Shown here one piece after another: positions 25,622 to 34,503 of a stretch of 64,000 nucleotides of DNA. The translations under genes were made by a program, and so were the position numbers. The DNA is from Bacillota bacterium (GTDB taxonomy: Bacteria > Bacillota > Clostridia > Christensenellales > Aristaeellaceae): contig JAEZRP010000049.1 in NCBI GenBank assembly GCA_023444095.1, forward strand, positions 34,821 through 98,820, read 5' to 3'. Below the pieces are notes generated by a model. That model was given only the letters and a program-made list of their open reading frames with translations, made no database searches and had not been told where the DNA came from. The first letter of the stretch is position 1. Every line of letters begins with the position of its first letter.

Positions 25622-26740
25622 CTATTGCTTTTTGTTTCGCTTTCCAGCCGATCCTCCGGTCAGTTCGCTCGTGGTATGCTTGAGTTTGTCCCACGCGCCG
25701 CTGAACTTGCCCGTCTGGAAGAAGGCGAACACGGCGGCCGCCACGATCGCGATGCCCACGACCCAGGCGATGCCCTTCCACGATCCCTTCTCGGACTGCT
25801 TCTGGGTCGGTTGCTCGGCCGCCTGCGCACCCTCTCCGTAGAGAACGGTATTCACAACGTCCGCCATGTACTCGGTCGACTTGATCACAAGATCTTTGTC
25901 GATTTCATGAGTTCCCATCTCAAGAAGCAGTGCTTTTGGGTAAAGTTCCTGATTGTAATTGCCTTTGCCCCTGTAGATATCCTTGATGAGCCCCGGATGC
26001 AGCTCGTCCGCGGTCGCCTTGATCTGTTTTGCAAAGGCCAGATTTGTATCGGAGTTTGGATTCCGCTTGCCGACGAACAGCCGGATCTTGCTAACTTCCT
26101 CGCCGCCGACCTCTGTCTCATACTGCTCTGCCGGGATTGCATCCCTGTGGATGTCGAAGAGCGCGTCCGGGCTCTTTTTGATAAGCTCTTCGGCGGTCGA
26201 GCGCGAGCGCGAGTAGGCGCCCGTATCGTGGGGAAGGAAGGTGCGCTGCGAATAGGTCACGGAGATGCCCTTCTCCTCGAGCGCCTTTTTGAAGGCCTCG
26301 CCCACGTCGTAGATGCCCGCGTTCTTGAGCTTCGAATAATCGCCGTCATTGGGAACGTAGGACTCATCGGAATGCGTCGAGTACATGCCGATGGTCTTTG
26401 TCCCGCCCGACGCCTCCGCGAGCGCCGCGAACGCGGCCTGCGCGTCGTCGAGCGTCATCGCCTCGACCTGCTCGATGCCCAGAAATTCCGCGTAGGCCTT
26501 GCAGGCCTCGTCGTCGACGCGCGTGATCTGGAAGTGCCGATTATCCCCCGCGATGTACTCGTCGTCCACGTACATGCGCGCGGCGCGCATGGTGAGGAAT
26601 TCTCCGTCCTCGGAATAGAGAGAATAAATGCAGTCGCCGTCGGTTTCGCCCTCGTCAAGGACGCCCGCCGCCGCGGCCACGGGCGCGAAGAAGCTCGAGA
26701 CCGCGATCATGACCGCGAAGGCCAACGCGAATTTTCTCAT
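25622..26740 (-). CDS. spoIIP: Stage II sporulation protein P (SpoIIP family)
   Basis: A 372-residue exported protein of the SpoIIP family, a peptidoglycan amidase/endopeptidase needed for engulfment of the forespore. Signal peptide at residues 1-25. The zinc-site motifs are present: MYSTHSDESYVPNDG near residue 127 (His and Glu), FDIHRDA near residue 195 and LLLEMGTHEID near residue 278. Unusually for the family, the transmembrane anchor is at the C-terminus (about residues 322-342), followed by a basic tail ending KRNKKQ. ATG 26740 has GGAGGAG at about 8 nt; the upstream frame to 27193 has no such support. Coupled to the upstream DUF1614 gene by a 4-nt overlap. Confidence 0.9.
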   Translation of the reverse strand: MRKFALAFAVMIAVSSFFAPVAAAAGVLDEGETDGDCIYSLYSEDGEFLTMRAARMYVDDEYIAGDNRHFQITRVDDEACKAYAEFLGIEQVEAMTLDDAQAAFAALAEASGGTKTIGMYSTHSDESYVPNDGDYSKLKNAGIYDVGEAFKKALEEKGISVTYSQRTFLPHDTGAYSRSRSTAEELIKKSPDALFDIHRDAIPAEQYETEVGGEEVSKIRLFVGKRNPNSDTNLAFAKQIKATADELHPGLIKDIYRGKGNYNQELYPKALLLEMGTHEIDKDLVIKSTEYMADVVNTVLYGEGAQAAEQPTQKQSEKGSWKGIAWVVGIAIVAAAVFAFFQTGKFSGAWDKLKHTTSELTGGSAGKRNKKQ

Positions 26741-27396
26741 TCGTGGTGCTCCTCCTTCACAAAGTCGCCGTCCTTGAATTCGCGCGTGGGCTTCTTGTTG
26801 CCGCGCTTGATGCGTTCGAAGATTTCGCCCACGAGTTCCGCAAGGACCACGCCCAGAAAGCCAGCGATCACGACCGTGTCGAACGCGCCCGCGCCGCCCA
26901 GAACCAGCGGCTGGTCGACACCTGCGTTCCATACGGGGATGAGGGAGGCGGTCTGCGCGAGCAAAACGCCCACGACGCCGCCGATGAACGCGCAGCGGCG
27001 CGAACGGCCCAGCACGTATGCGATGACCGCGGCCGCGATGCCGTAGATCCAGTTGGGCTCGAATTGCATCCGCTCCGGCTCGTTGGGAAGGAAGCGCATC
27101 AGCGCCCAGACCGCCCCGCCGGTCACGACCGACGCGATGATGGCGCGCCACCTCTCCCATGCGGTATCCGCCTTGATGAAGAGGTAGACGCACAGAATCA
27201 GCGGGATGACGCAGCCGCCGAGGTTCACCTCGACCGGCCCCAGCGGGATGTCGGGCACGAAGCCCAGCCCGATGATGAGCGCGATGAACACGTACGCCTG
27301 CGCGTCCGTCAGCCTGAGCCTGTCAAGCACCCTCTGGCCTACGCCGAAGGCGATCAGAAGCCCGGTAATGATTAATAGAATGAGTCCAATCGTCAT
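26737..27396 (-). CDS. DUF1614 family membrane protein
   Basis: A 219-residue polytopic membrane protein with about seven hydrophobic segments. The central VPDIPLGPVEVNLGGCVIPL and LGGAGAFDTVVIAGFLGVVL segments match the DUF1614 family found in spore-forming Bacillota. Function unknown; its coupling to spoIIP suggests a sporulation or cell-wall role. The C-terminus is a charged cytoplasmic tail ending in KEEHHE. Confidence 0.85.
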   Translation of the reverse strand: MTIGLILLIITGLLIAFGVGQRVLDRLRLTDAQAYVFIALIIGLGFVPDIPLGPVEVNLGGCVIPLILCVYLFIKADTAWERWRAIIASVVTGGAVWALMRFLPNEPERMQFEPNWIYGIAAAVIAYVLGRSRRCAFIGGVVGVLLAQTASLIPVWNAGVDQPLVLGGAGAFDTVVIAGFLGVVLAELVGEIFERIKRGNKKPTREFKDGDFVKEEHHE

Positions 27397-27468
27397 AAAA
27401 TCAGCTCCCGTCCCGGCTAATATGCCCGAAACGGGAGGTGCGGATGATGGGAAGATGTGGAATGCGTC

Positions 27469-28152
27469 TCATGACTCGCAGCCGGGCGGGACGACCGTTC
27501 CCTTCTCCCACGGAATCAGAAATTCCACGATGCCGCTCACGTATGGCGCGATGGTGTAAAGCTGATAGTAGATGACGATTCCGTCGGTCGTCAGGTAAAA
27601 GCTCTGCTCGTCGAAATATTCGCGGGCGAGCTTCATGGGATCTTCGAAAAAAATGTCTTCGCCCGCCTCGATTTTCGCGGCGATCTGTTCGTCGATCCGC
27701 ATGAGGACGTAGGCCTCGTAGTCATCCCCCTCCGGGAAGAAGTCGGAAAGCCGCATCCGCGTGCCGCGGTTCAGGTTCCATGTGTCGGACGTCCGGGTCG
27801 TGATGCCGTGCGCCCCGCCCGTGTACTGATAGTTGTCAAAATACAGGCTGATGGCGCAGGCCCGATTGTAGGTGATGGTAAAGACCATCTCCGCCTCGTA
27901 GGGTATAAACGGATAGCCGTTGCGCGCCGCGTCGAGATACCCTTCGACGGCCATGGCGTACAGCTCGGTCGAGCATTGCCGGAAAAACGCCTCCGACCCG
28001 CGCCTGTACTCCTGATTGATGCGGTTGAGGATCCACGGATAATCCTTCGAAACAAACTCCGGGTATTCGGCCGCGCACGTCAGAACGCGGATGCGGTCGT
28101 AATAGCGCGATCTCTTTTCATTCCTGCGGATGACCCCGATCGTCCGCTCCAT
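27469..28152 (-). CDS. DUF3298/DUF4163 (RsiV/PdaC-type) domain protein
   Basis: A 227-residue protein without signal peptide or membrane segment. It has YTGGAHGITTRTSDTWNLN near residue 120 and RLSDFFPEG soon after, the conserved core of the DUF3298 domain seen in the lysozyme-sensing anti-sigma factor RsiV and in PdaC, with an N-terminal DUF4163-like half. Those relatives act outside the cell; here no export signal is visible from ATG 28152, the start with the nearest plausible ribosome binding site (GGGGGTGG). Confidence 0.75.
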   Translation of the reverse strand: MERTIGVIRRNEKRSRYYDRIRVLTCAAEYPEFVSKDYPWILNRINQEYRRGSEAFFRQCSTELYAMAVEGYLDAARNGYPFIPYEAEMVFTITYNRACAISLYFDNYQYTGGAHGITTRTSDTWNLNRGTRMRLSDFFPEGDDYEAYVLMRIDEQIAAKIEAGEDIFFEDPMKLAREYFDEQSFYLTTDGIVIYYQLYTIAPYVSGIVEFLIPWEKGTVVPPGCES

Positions 28153-28342
28153 TCTTCCACCCCCAGAACCCATTGTATGCGCCGGGATCCGGGTTTTCGC
28201 CATGAATTTGCGCTCAATGGATAGGGGCTCGGGACAACGGCGACAGGTCCAGCACGTCGCCGGTTCTGGGCCTTCGATGCTGCGCGCCCGCCGTCCGCCG
28301 CCTCAAAAGAATCCCGCCGCCCTGCCGCCGGGCACAGGGATG
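28153..28342. other. Intergenic stretch without a supported gene
   Basis: Part of the 384-nt gap between the DUF3298 gene and groEL. It has a 7-bp hairpin (CGGCGAC 28238-28244 with GTCGCCG 28256-28262) and no open frame with a ribosome binding site. Confidence 0.5.
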
Positions 28343-28535
28343 CGTGGGGCTCTGCCGCATGACCGATCCCCTCTCGCCAATTGCCCAAAGATGACTCCGA
28401 AAAGCAGATTCGTCCGTCCGGGGCCTAGGCCCTCGGACGGACGATGCGTTTATGGTTCCATATTCACTCGGTAAAGGATACCGATGAGAAAATACCCTTC
28501 GGCGGGGGACGGAATCCCGTCCCCCAATCCTGCGG
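28343..28535 (-). repeat. Composite 3' repeat element after groEL, overlapping a decayed rightward copy
   Basis: Read leftward from the groEL stop: A box GGGGGACGGGATTCCGTCCC (28508-28529), a decayed B box starting GAAGGG, then a C stem CGTCCGTCCG/CGGACGGACG (28411-28443, one bulge, core CCTAGG). A decayed rightward copy shares the C stem: GGGGCTCTGCC (28347 onward), then CGCCAATTGCCC. Confidence 0.6.
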
Positions 28536-28536
28536 T

Positions 28537-30168
28537 TTAGTACATTCCGCCACCCATGCCGCCGCCTGCGGCGGGAGCCGCCGGTTCGGGCGCGGGGATG
28601 TCGGTCACAAGGGACTCGGTGGTGAGCACCATCGCGGCGACGGACGCGGCATTCTGAAGCGCCGAACGGGCAACCTTGGTGGGGTCGATGATGCCGCGCT
28701 CGATCATGTCGCAGAACTCGTCCTTGGCGGCATCGTAGCCGTAGCCGACGGCCTTGCGGGACTTGATCTTCTCGGCGATGATGGAGCCGTCGACGCCCGC
28801 GTTCTTGGCGATCTGGCGCACAGGCTCCTCAAGGGCGCGCAGCACGATATTGACGCCGGTCTTGACGTCGCCAGCGTACTGGCTGATCATGGCCGCGACG
28901 GCCTTGCTGGCCGCGATGAGCGCGGTTCCGCCGCCGGGCACGATGCCTTCCTCGACCGCCGCGCGGGTGGCCGCGAGGGCGTCCTCGATGCGAAGCTTGC
29001 GCTCCTTCATCTCGATCTCGGTCGCCGCGCCGACGTTGATGACGGCCACGCCGCCCGCGAGCTTCGCGAGGCGCTCCTGCAGCTTCTCCTTGTCATAATC
29101 GGAGGTGGTCTCCTCGATCTGCGCGCGGATGGAGGCGATGCGCGCCTTCAGCTCGGAGGGATCGCCCGCGCCGCCGACCAACACGGTGTTCTCCTTGGAG
29201 ACTTTGACCTGGTGGGCCTTGCCGAGCATGTCCACGGTCGCTTCCTTGAGCTCAAGACCGAGTTCCTCGGTGATGACCTGGCCGCCGGTCAGGATCGCGA
29301 TGTCCTGAAGCATGGCCTTGCGGCGGTCGCCGAAGCCCGGGGCCTTGACGGCGACGCAGGTGAAGGTGCCGCGCAGCTTGTTGAGAACCAGGGTCGCGAG
29401 CGCCTCGCCCTCGACGTCCTCCGCGATGATGAGAAGCTTCTTGCCCTGCTGGACGACGGACTCGAGCAGGGAGATGATCTCCTGGATGTTCGAGATCTTC
29501 TTGTCGGTGATGAGGATCAGCGGATCGTCGAGCACGGCCTCCATCTTCTCCATGTCGGTGCACATATAGGAAGAGGCGTAGCCGCGGTCAAACTGCATGC
29601 CCTCGACGATATTGAGCTCGGTCTTCATGGTCTTGGATTCCTCGACCGTGATGACGCCGTCCTTGCCGACCTGCTCCATGGCGTCCGAGATGAGCTCGCC
29701 GATGTACTCGTCGCCGGAAGAGATGGAGGCGACCTGCGCGATGGCGTGCTTGGACTCGATGGGCTTGGAGATGGCGGACAGGCTCTCGACGGCTGCCTTG
29801 GTCGCGGCCTCGATGCCCTTTTTGATGATCATGGGGTTCGCGCCCGCGGTAACGTTCTTGAGGCCTTCCTGAACAATAGCCTGCGCGAGCAAGGTCGCGG
29901 TGGTGGTGCCGTCGCCGGCGACGTCGTTGGTCTTGGTGGCGACTTCCTTGACGAGCTGGGCGCCCATGTTCTCAAAGGGATCCTCGAGCTCGATTTCCTT
30001 GGCGATGGTCACGCCGTCGTTTGTGATGAGGGGAGAGCCGTACTTCTTGTCGAGAACGACGTTGCGGCCCTTGGGGCCCAGGGTGATTTTAACCGTATCG
30101 GCCAGGGCGTTTACGCCGGCCAGAAGGGAACGGCGGGCTTCCTCGCCGTACTTGATCTGCTTTGCCAT
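28537..30168 (-). CDS. groEL: Chaperonin GroEL (60 kDa)
   Basis: A 543-residue group I chaperonin that folds proteins in an ATP-driven double-ring cage with GroES. Family landmarks: GPKGRNVVLDKKYGSPLITN near residue 32, VAGDGTTTATLLAQA with the nucleotide-binding GDGTT near residue 86, VPGGGTALIAA near residue 413, and the C-terminal Gly/Met tail GGGMGGGMY. It is second in the groES-groEL operon, 15 nt after groES, and under the CIRCE operator. Confidence 0.98.
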   Translation of the reverse strand: MAKQIKYGEEARRSLLAGVNALADTVKITLGPKGRNVVLDKKYGSPLITNDGVTIAKEIELEDPFENMGAQLVKEVATKTNDVAGDGTTTATLLAQAIVQEGLKNVTAGANPMIIKKGIEAATKAAVESLSAISKPIESKHAIAQVASISSGDEYIGELISDAMEQVGKDGVITVEESKTMKTELNIVEGMQFDRGYASSYMCTDMEKMEAVLDDPLILITDKKISNIQEIISLLESVVQQGKKLLIIAEDVEGEALATLVLNKLRGTFTCVAVKAPGFGDRRKAMLQDIAILTGGQVITEELGLELKEATVDMLGKAHQVKVSKENTVLVGGAGDPSELKARIASIRAQIEETTSDYDKEKLQERLAKLAGGVAVINVGAATEIEMKERKLRIEDALAATRAAVEEGIVPGGGTALIAASKAVAAMISQYAGDVKTGVNIVLRALEEPVRQIAKNAGVDGSIIAEKIKSRKAVGYGYDAAKDEFCDMIERGIIDPTKVARSALQNAASVAAMVLTTESLVTDIPAPEPAAPAAGGGMGGGMY

Positions 30169-30183
30169 GTGATTCTACCTCCC

Positions 30184-30468
30184 TTATTCGACGATCGCCA
30201 GAATGTCGGACTGGCGCACGATGATGTATTCCTCGCCATCCATCTTGACCTCGGTGCCCGCATACTTGGAATAGAACACCTTCTGCCCCTCGGAGACATA
30301 CATCTTGACTTCCTTGCCGTCCACGAGTCCGCCCGGGCCCACGGCCAGCACGACCGCCATCTGGGGCTTTTCTTTGGCGGAGCTGGTCAGAAGGATGCCG
30401 CCCTTGGTGGTTTCCTCAGCCTCGACATTCTTGATCACGACGCGATCCGCCAGCGGCTTGATTTTCAT
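30184..30468 (-). CDS. groES: Co-chaperonin GroES (10 kDa)
   Basis: A 94-residue co-chaperonin that caps GroEL. It begins MKIKPLADRVVIKNVEAEE, has the mobile-loop region TTKGGILLTSSAKEKPQ, and ends EYIIVRQSDILAIVE, all family-typical at normal length. First gene of the operon; GAGG-type ribosome binding site before ATG 30468. Confidence 0.97.
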   Translation of the reverse strand: MKIKPLADRVVIKNVEAEETTKGGILLTSSAKEKPQMAVVLAVGPGGLVDGKEVKMYVSEGQKVFYSKYAGTEVKMDGEEYIIVRQSDILAIVE

Positions 30469-30504
30469 GATCCAAACCTCCTCGTTCGAATGGAATTCTC
30501 TCTG

Positions 30505-30531
30505 TTAGCACTCGTTTTGATCGAGTGCCAA
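30505..30531 (-). promoter_or_regulatory. CIRCE operator (HrcA binding site) of groES-groEL
   Basis: TTAGCACTC (30505-30513), 9-nt spacer, GAGTGCCAA (30523-30531). It differs from consensus (TTAGCACTC-N9-GAGTGCTAA) by one base and lies just after the expected transcription start. It predicts HrcA repression of the operon, although hrcA is not in the window. Confidence 0.95.
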
Positions 30532-30545
30532 CGCTTACAAGTCAT

Positions 30546-30574
30546 AGTTTATCCATTCCACGGGGGGAATGCAA
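30546..30574 (-). promoter_or_regulatory. Promoter of groES-groEL
   Basis: Read leftward, TTGCAT (30569-30574), 17 nt, TAAACT (30546-30551), placing the start near 30539, right before CIRCE. Confidence 0.65.
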
Positions 30575-30674
30575 GCCCCCAGAAAGCATTTTTATGGTTA
30601 AATATTGGTAAACAGAGCAAACACTGTACCGGAATCACGCTTTTCTTCCAGGAAAACGCTGGTTTCGATGATTC

Positions 30675-30703
30675 TTGCTTTTCGCGCCGCCGGATGATAT
30701 AAT
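30675..30703 (+). promoter_or_regulatory. Promoter of the NAGPA-like gene
   Basis: TTGCTT (30675-30680), 17 nt, TATAAT (30698-30703), with TGA directly before the -10 (extended -10). Confidence 0.65.
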
Positions 30704-30726
30704 TTGTGGCAGCGGAGGATGGCGCG

Positions 30727-31707
30727 ATGAACGACGGATGGAAGCTGATTGTCCGGGACGATTCCCCCTACGACGCGGCGAAGCTGCGAAATACGTTCAT
30801 CATCGCGGGCGCGGACATACTGCTCGTCGCGCTTGGCGTTTTTCTGTTCGTCTTTTTCAGGTACCTGAACGTGCGCGCGGAGCCGGGAGCCGGACTCGCT
30901 TCCCCGCGTGAAGGGAGTGCCTACGTCATCACGGATGGCTTCGCCGGGGCGGACGGCGGCGGCGACCTGGGATACTTCTCCTTCGAGGGGCGATTCGGGC
31001 ACGAGACGCCCGAGACGATCGCCGACGGAAACACAACCTATTATTACGACGCGGGCTGCGAGCTCGCGCTTACGACCTACTCCGTTTCGACGGGGCCGAT
31101 CTATGTGGCGGACGTGTTCGTCTCAGATATCGCGCGGCTGCGGACGGCGCTCGCGAACGATATTTACGGCAAGGGCCAGCGCGAGGCCGCCTCCGAAATC
31201 GCCGCGCGCAACGATCCACTCTTTTCTATTACCGGTGACAATTATTCGGAGCGCTACGGCGGGGTCGTCATGCGCAACGGCGTACTTTATTCGAATGATG
31301 CGGACCGGGACATCTGCGTGCTCTACTGGGATGGGACGATCGAGCTCTTCCCCGCCGCCGATTTTAACCTTACCGCGGTCATGGACAAGCACCCCTACCA
31401 GATCTGGAGCTTCGGGCCTATCCTGCTTTCGGACGGCGAGGTCCCGGAGGATTACGACACGGACATGCTCCTGCCGGGCCGACGCGCGGCCATCGGCTAC
31501 TTTGAGCCGGGGCACTACTGCTTTGTCGTCATGGAGGGCTACGCGACCCTCGAATCCCTTTCCGAAACCATGCGGGCGCTGGGCTGCGCGTCGGCCTACG
31601 CGCTCTATGGGGGCTCCCTCGCCGAAATGGACTTTGACGGCACGAAAATCACATTGCAGCAGGAGGCTGAGCGGACATGCAGCGACATCATCATGATCAC
31701 GAAATGA
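30727..31707 (+). CDS. Membrane-anchored phosphodiester glycosidase (NAGPA)-like protein
   Basis: A 326-residue protein with one transmembrane anchor (residues 24-46) and an extracytoplasmic domain. Segments such as VMRNGVLYSND, IWSFGPILLSDGE, RRAAIGYFEPGHYCFVVMEG and the terminal strand match the NAGPA/phosphodiester glycosidase fold. The usual last motif, a Leu-Asp-Gly-Gly-Gly turn, is here YALYGGSLAEM, so an Asp is missing and activity may be altered. The start 30727 has GGAGG at 8 nt. The gene overlaps the next by 31 nt. Confidence 0.75.
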   Translation: MNDGWKLIVRDDSPYDAAKLRNTFIIAGADILLVALGVFLFVFFRYLNVRAEPGAGLASPREGSAYVITDGFAGADGGGDLGYFSFEGRFGHETPETIADGNTTYYYDAGCELALTTYSVSTGPIYVADVFVSDIARLRTALANDIYGKGQREAASEIAARNDPLFSITGDNYSERYGGVVMRNGVLYSNDADRDICVLYWDGTIELFPAADFNLTAVMDKHPYQIWSFGPILLSDGEVPEDYDTDMLLPGRRAAIGYFEPGHYCFVVMEGYATLESLSETMRALGCASAYALYGGSLAEMDFDGTKITLQQEAERTCSDIIMITK

Positions 31708-31979
31708 GCACGGGACGCCCGTGGGTCAACCTCCTTCTGCGCGTCCTCTCCCACCTCACAATCATCCTCGCATCCGTGCTCGTCGTCCTCTTTCTCATCG
31801 ATCAGGCGAAGCGCGGCGAGATGAGCTTCCTCGCCAACCAGACCACGAAGTGGATGCTATTCGCCCTCGCCCTGCTCGCCATCCTCGGCGCCGTCATGCA
31901 CCTCTCCGCACTCGCCCGTCTGCGCGCCATCCGCAAATACATGGAACTGAAAAAGAGGCGGGAGAAGACTGAGAAGTGA
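31677..31979 (+). CDS. Small two-helix membrane protein of unknown function
   Basis: A 100-residue protein with a His-rich N-terminus (QRHHHDHEM), two transmembrane segments (about residues 20-41 and 58-80) and a basic C-terminal tail (LKKRREKTEK). AGGAGG (31661-31666) lies 10 nt before ATG 31677; the alternative ATG 31704 has no ribosome binding site. It overlaps the preceding gene by 31 nt in another frame, so the two are coupled. No family recognised. Confidence 0.65.
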   Translation: MQRHHHDHEMSTGRPWVNLLLRVLSHLTIILASVLVVLFLIDQAKRGEMSFLANQTTKWMLFALALLAILGAVMHLSALARLRAIRKYMELKKRREKTEK

Positions 31980-32100
31980 CGCCGGGCTGACCGGGAAGCT
32001 TTGTCCCGGCACCCCGCCAATGGACGCCCACTGGAACCCGGATACACAATGCTTTTTTCCGTCGGAGACTCGGGGATTATGTCCCCGAGTCTCCGCGTTT
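31979..32100 (+). repeat. Composite 3' repeat element (A-B-C), copy after the NAGPA-like unit
   Basis: A box CCGGGAAGCTTTGTCCCGG (31990-32008). B box CCAATGGACGCCCACTGG followed by AACCC (32017-32039), where CAAGGG/CCCTTG of other copies has become CAATGG/CCACTGG with pairing largely kept. C box: a perfect 13-bp stem (32063-32075 with 32083-32095) followed by CGTTTT. Sense orientation. Confidence 0.75.
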
Positions 32101-32154
32101 TGGGGGGAGGCAGAGAAACGCGCGGAAATTTACCGAAGGGGCGGAAAAAGGGGC

Positions 32155-32183
32155 TTGACAACAAATTAGTCAGGCGATAAAAT
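32155..32183 (+). promoter_or_regulatory. Promoter of the marR-ABC exporter operon
   Basis: TTGACA (32155-32160), 17 nt, TAAAAT (32178-32183). Two TTCGAA palindromes follow at about 32192 and 32207, and TTAGTC-AGG-CGATAA spans the -10 region; either could be the regulator's site. Confidence 0.65.
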
Positions 32184-32236
32184 GTTTGTATTCGAACTGT
32201 CGGCTTTCGAACATCCAATGCGGAAGGAGGGAGCGC

Positions 32237-32728
32237 ATGAGGCCGAAGGGGAGCGAAATCATATTCGAGCTCAAGACGCTCGACAACCTGATCCACCGGC
32301 ACGGGGACGCGCACATGCGCGCGCTGGAGGGCGGCATGCAGCTGACGCGGTTGCACCACTGGATCATCGGCTTTCTCTACCATCGCGAGGGCGACGTCTA
32401 CCAGAAGGACATCGAGACGGAGTTCAAAATCTCGCGCTCCACGACCTCGAGCGTCATCAGCCTCATGGAAAGAAAGGGGCTCTTGACGCGCGAATCCGTG
32501 CTGTCGGACGCGCGGCTCAAGAAGATCGTTTTGACGGACAAGGCGGTCAAGATGCACAAGCGCCAGATGGCAGACATGCAGCGCGTGGACGCGATCATCG
32601 AGGGCGCGCTGACGCCCGCGGAAAAGAAGCTGTTCATGGCCTGCATGGCGAAGATCCGCGCGGCCGTCACGGAAAACCTCGACATCGACAGCTCGCGTAC
32701 CGAAGAATCACCGGAGGTGGACGTATGA
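32237..32728 (+). CDS. MarR family transcriptional regulator
   Basis: A 163-residue winged-helix regulator. The recognition region reads DIETEFKISRSTTSSVISLM near residue 57, followed by the wing motif SDARLKKIVLTDKA near residue 91. Such proteins usually repress the adjacent drug exporter and let go on binding a ligand. The start 32237 has GGAAGGAGG at 7 nt. It overlaps the first exporter gene by ATGA, so regulator and pump are made from one message. Confidence 0.93.
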   Translation: MRPKGSEIIFELKTLDNLIHRHGDAHMRALEGGMQLTRLHHWIIGFLYHREGDVYQKDIETEFKISRSTTSSVISLMERKGLLTRESVLSDARLKKIVLTDKAVKMHKRQMADMQRVDAIIEGALTPAEKKLFMACMAKIRAAVTENLDIDSSRTEESPEVDV

Positions 32729-34503
32729 TCAAAAAACTCCTCGGGAGCGTGCGGGAATTCAAGCGGGCGACGATCCTCGCGCCCGTCTGCGTCTCGCTGG
32801 AGGTCGTCATGGACGTGGTGATCCCGCTTCTCATGGCGCTGCTCATCGACAACGGAATCAAGGGAAACGGCGGCGCGGGCGACCTTCCCTACATACTCAG
32901 AATGGGCGGAGTGCTGATCGCGTGCTGCCTGATCTCCCTGACGTTCGGCGTTCTGTCCGGAAAGTACGCCGCGCGCGCGATGTCGGGCTTTTCCCGGAAC
33001 CTGCGCAAAGACATGTTCACGAAGGTGCAAACCTTTTCCTTCGCGAACATCGACAAATTCTCAACCGCGAGCCTGGTGACGCGGCTCACCACGGACGTGA
33101 TGAGCGTGCAAAACGCGTTCATGATGATCATCCGCGTGGCGGTGCGCGGCCCCCTCATGATGATCTTCTCGCTCATCATGGCGTCGACCTTCAGCTGGCA
33201 GCTGTCGCTCGTGTTCCTCGCGGCGGTGCCGATCCTCGCGGGAGGGCTTCTGCTCATCGCCTCGCACGTGCACCCGCTGTTTCGCCGGATGTTTGAGACC
33301 ATGGACCGCCTGAACCGCGTCGTGCAGGAGAACCTGCGCGGCATCCGGGTCGTGAAGTCCTTCGTGCGTCAGGACCACGAGATCGAGAAATTCAAAACCG
33401 AGTCCTCGGGCATCTACCGGCTGAACGCGCGCGCGGAACGCCTCTTGGCGCTCAACCAGCCGCTGATGCAATTCGCGATGTACTTTTCCGTGCTCATCGT
33501 AAGCTGGCTCGGCGCCATGATGATCGTGAACGCCCACGGCGCCGAGGGCGCGATGACCCAGGGCGACCTGTTCGCACTCATCCAGTACGCGGGCCAGATC
33601 CTGATGAGCCTCATGATGCTCTCGATGATCTACGTCATGATCACCATCTCCCGCGCGTCGGCGGGGCGCATCGTCGAGGTACTCGACGAGAAAAGCGACA
33701 TCGTCGACCCCGCGCACCCCATCACGGAGGTCAAAGACGGCTCCGTCGAGTTCAGGGACGTGAGCTTCAGCTATTCGAAGGACCTGTCCAACTGCTGCCT
33801 GACGGACGTGCGCTTCAAAATCGAATCCGGACAGACGGTAGGGATCCTCGGCGGCACAGGCTCCTCGAAATCGTCGCTCGTGCAGCTCATTCCCCGGCTC
33901 TACGACGCCACGGCGGGCGCGGTCTATGTGGGCGGCGTGAACGTGCGCGAATACGACATCCCGGTTCTGCGCGACGCGGTCGCGATGGTGCTCCAGAAAA
34001 ACGAGCTCTTCGCAGGCACAATCTACGAGAATCTGCGCTGGGGCAACGAGCAGGCGACCGACGCGGAGGCTGAGAAAGCCGCGCGGCTCGCGCAGGCCGA
34101 TGACTTCATCCGCCAGATGCCGGAGGGCTACAACACCTTCATCGAACAGGGCGGCTCGAACGTTTCCGGCGGTCAGAAGCAGAGGCTGACGATCGCGCGG
34201 GCGCTCCTCAAAAAGCCGAAGATCCTGATCCTCGACGATTCGACCTCCGCGGTCGACACCAGAACCGACGCGCTCATCCGCAGGGCGCTGCGCGAGTACA
34301 TGCCTGAGACGACAAAGTTCATCATCGCGCAGCGCGTGGCGTCCGTCGAGGACGCGGATATCATCATCGTGCTCGACGGCGGAACAATCAACGGCCTCGG
34401 CACACACGCGGAACTTCTGGAGCGGAACGAAATCTACCGCGAGGTTTACGAGTCTCAGAAGAAGGGAGGCGGCGAGGATGAGCAAGCGGAAGCCACAGCC
34501 TGA
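32725..34503 (+). CDS. ABC multidrug exporter half-transporter, degenerate-site subunit
   Basis: A 592-residue ABC exporter half: six transmembrane helices (residues 1-320), then the ATPase domain. Walker A is GGTGSSKS (376-383) with Ser381 in place of the usual Gly, a variant I recall in this subfamily. The signature is VSGGQ. Walker B ends in ILDDSTSAVD, with Asp in place of catalytic Glu, and the switch histidine is Gln (IIAQRVAS). These features mark the subunit that gives the non-hydrolysing site of a heterodimeric exporter (BmrC/D-like). Its partner is the next gene, overlapping by 26 nt. Confidence 0.95.
   Translation: MIKKLLGSVREFKRATILAPVCVSLEVVMDVVIPLLMALLIDNGIKGNGGAGDLPYILRMGGVLIACCLISLTFGVLSGKYAARAMSGFSRNLRKDMFTKVQTFSFANIDKFSTASLVTRLTTDVMSVQNAFMMIIRVAVRGPLMMIFSLIMASTFSWQLSLVFLAAVPILAGGLLLIASHVHPLFRRMFETMDRLNRVVQENLRGIRVVKSFVRQDHEIEKFKTESSGIYRLNARAERLLALNQPLMQFAMYFSVLIVSWLGAMMIVNAHGAEGAMTQGDLFALIQYAGQILMSLMMLSMIYVMITISRASAGRIVEVLDEKSDIVDPAHPITEVKDGSVEFRDVSFSYSKDLSNCCLTDVRFKIESGQTVGILGGTGSSKSSLVQLIPRLYDATAGAVYVGGVNVREYDIPVLRDAVAMVLQKNELFAGTIYENLRWGNEQATDAEAEKAARLAQADDFIRQMPEGYNTFIEQGGSNVSGGQKQRLTIARALLKKPKILILDDSTSAVDTRTDALIRRALREYMPETTKFIIAQRVASVEDADIIIVLDGGTINGLGTHAELLERNEIYREVYESQKKGGGEDEQAEATA

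Noticed and set aside
26741..27193. N-terminal extension of spoIIP
   Set aside because: It lies in another frame over the DUF1614 gene; a good signal peptide and GGAGGAG support the start at 26740.
28080..28474. Small open frames on both strands between the DUF3298 gene and groEL
   Set aside because: No ribosome binding site and no recognisable protein; the region is explained by repeats.
28444..30702. A 752-codon open frame antisense to groEL and groES
   Set aside because: It mirrors conserved chaperonin codons, has no ribosome binding site or family match, and crosses the CIRCE region. It arises from GC-rich codon use.
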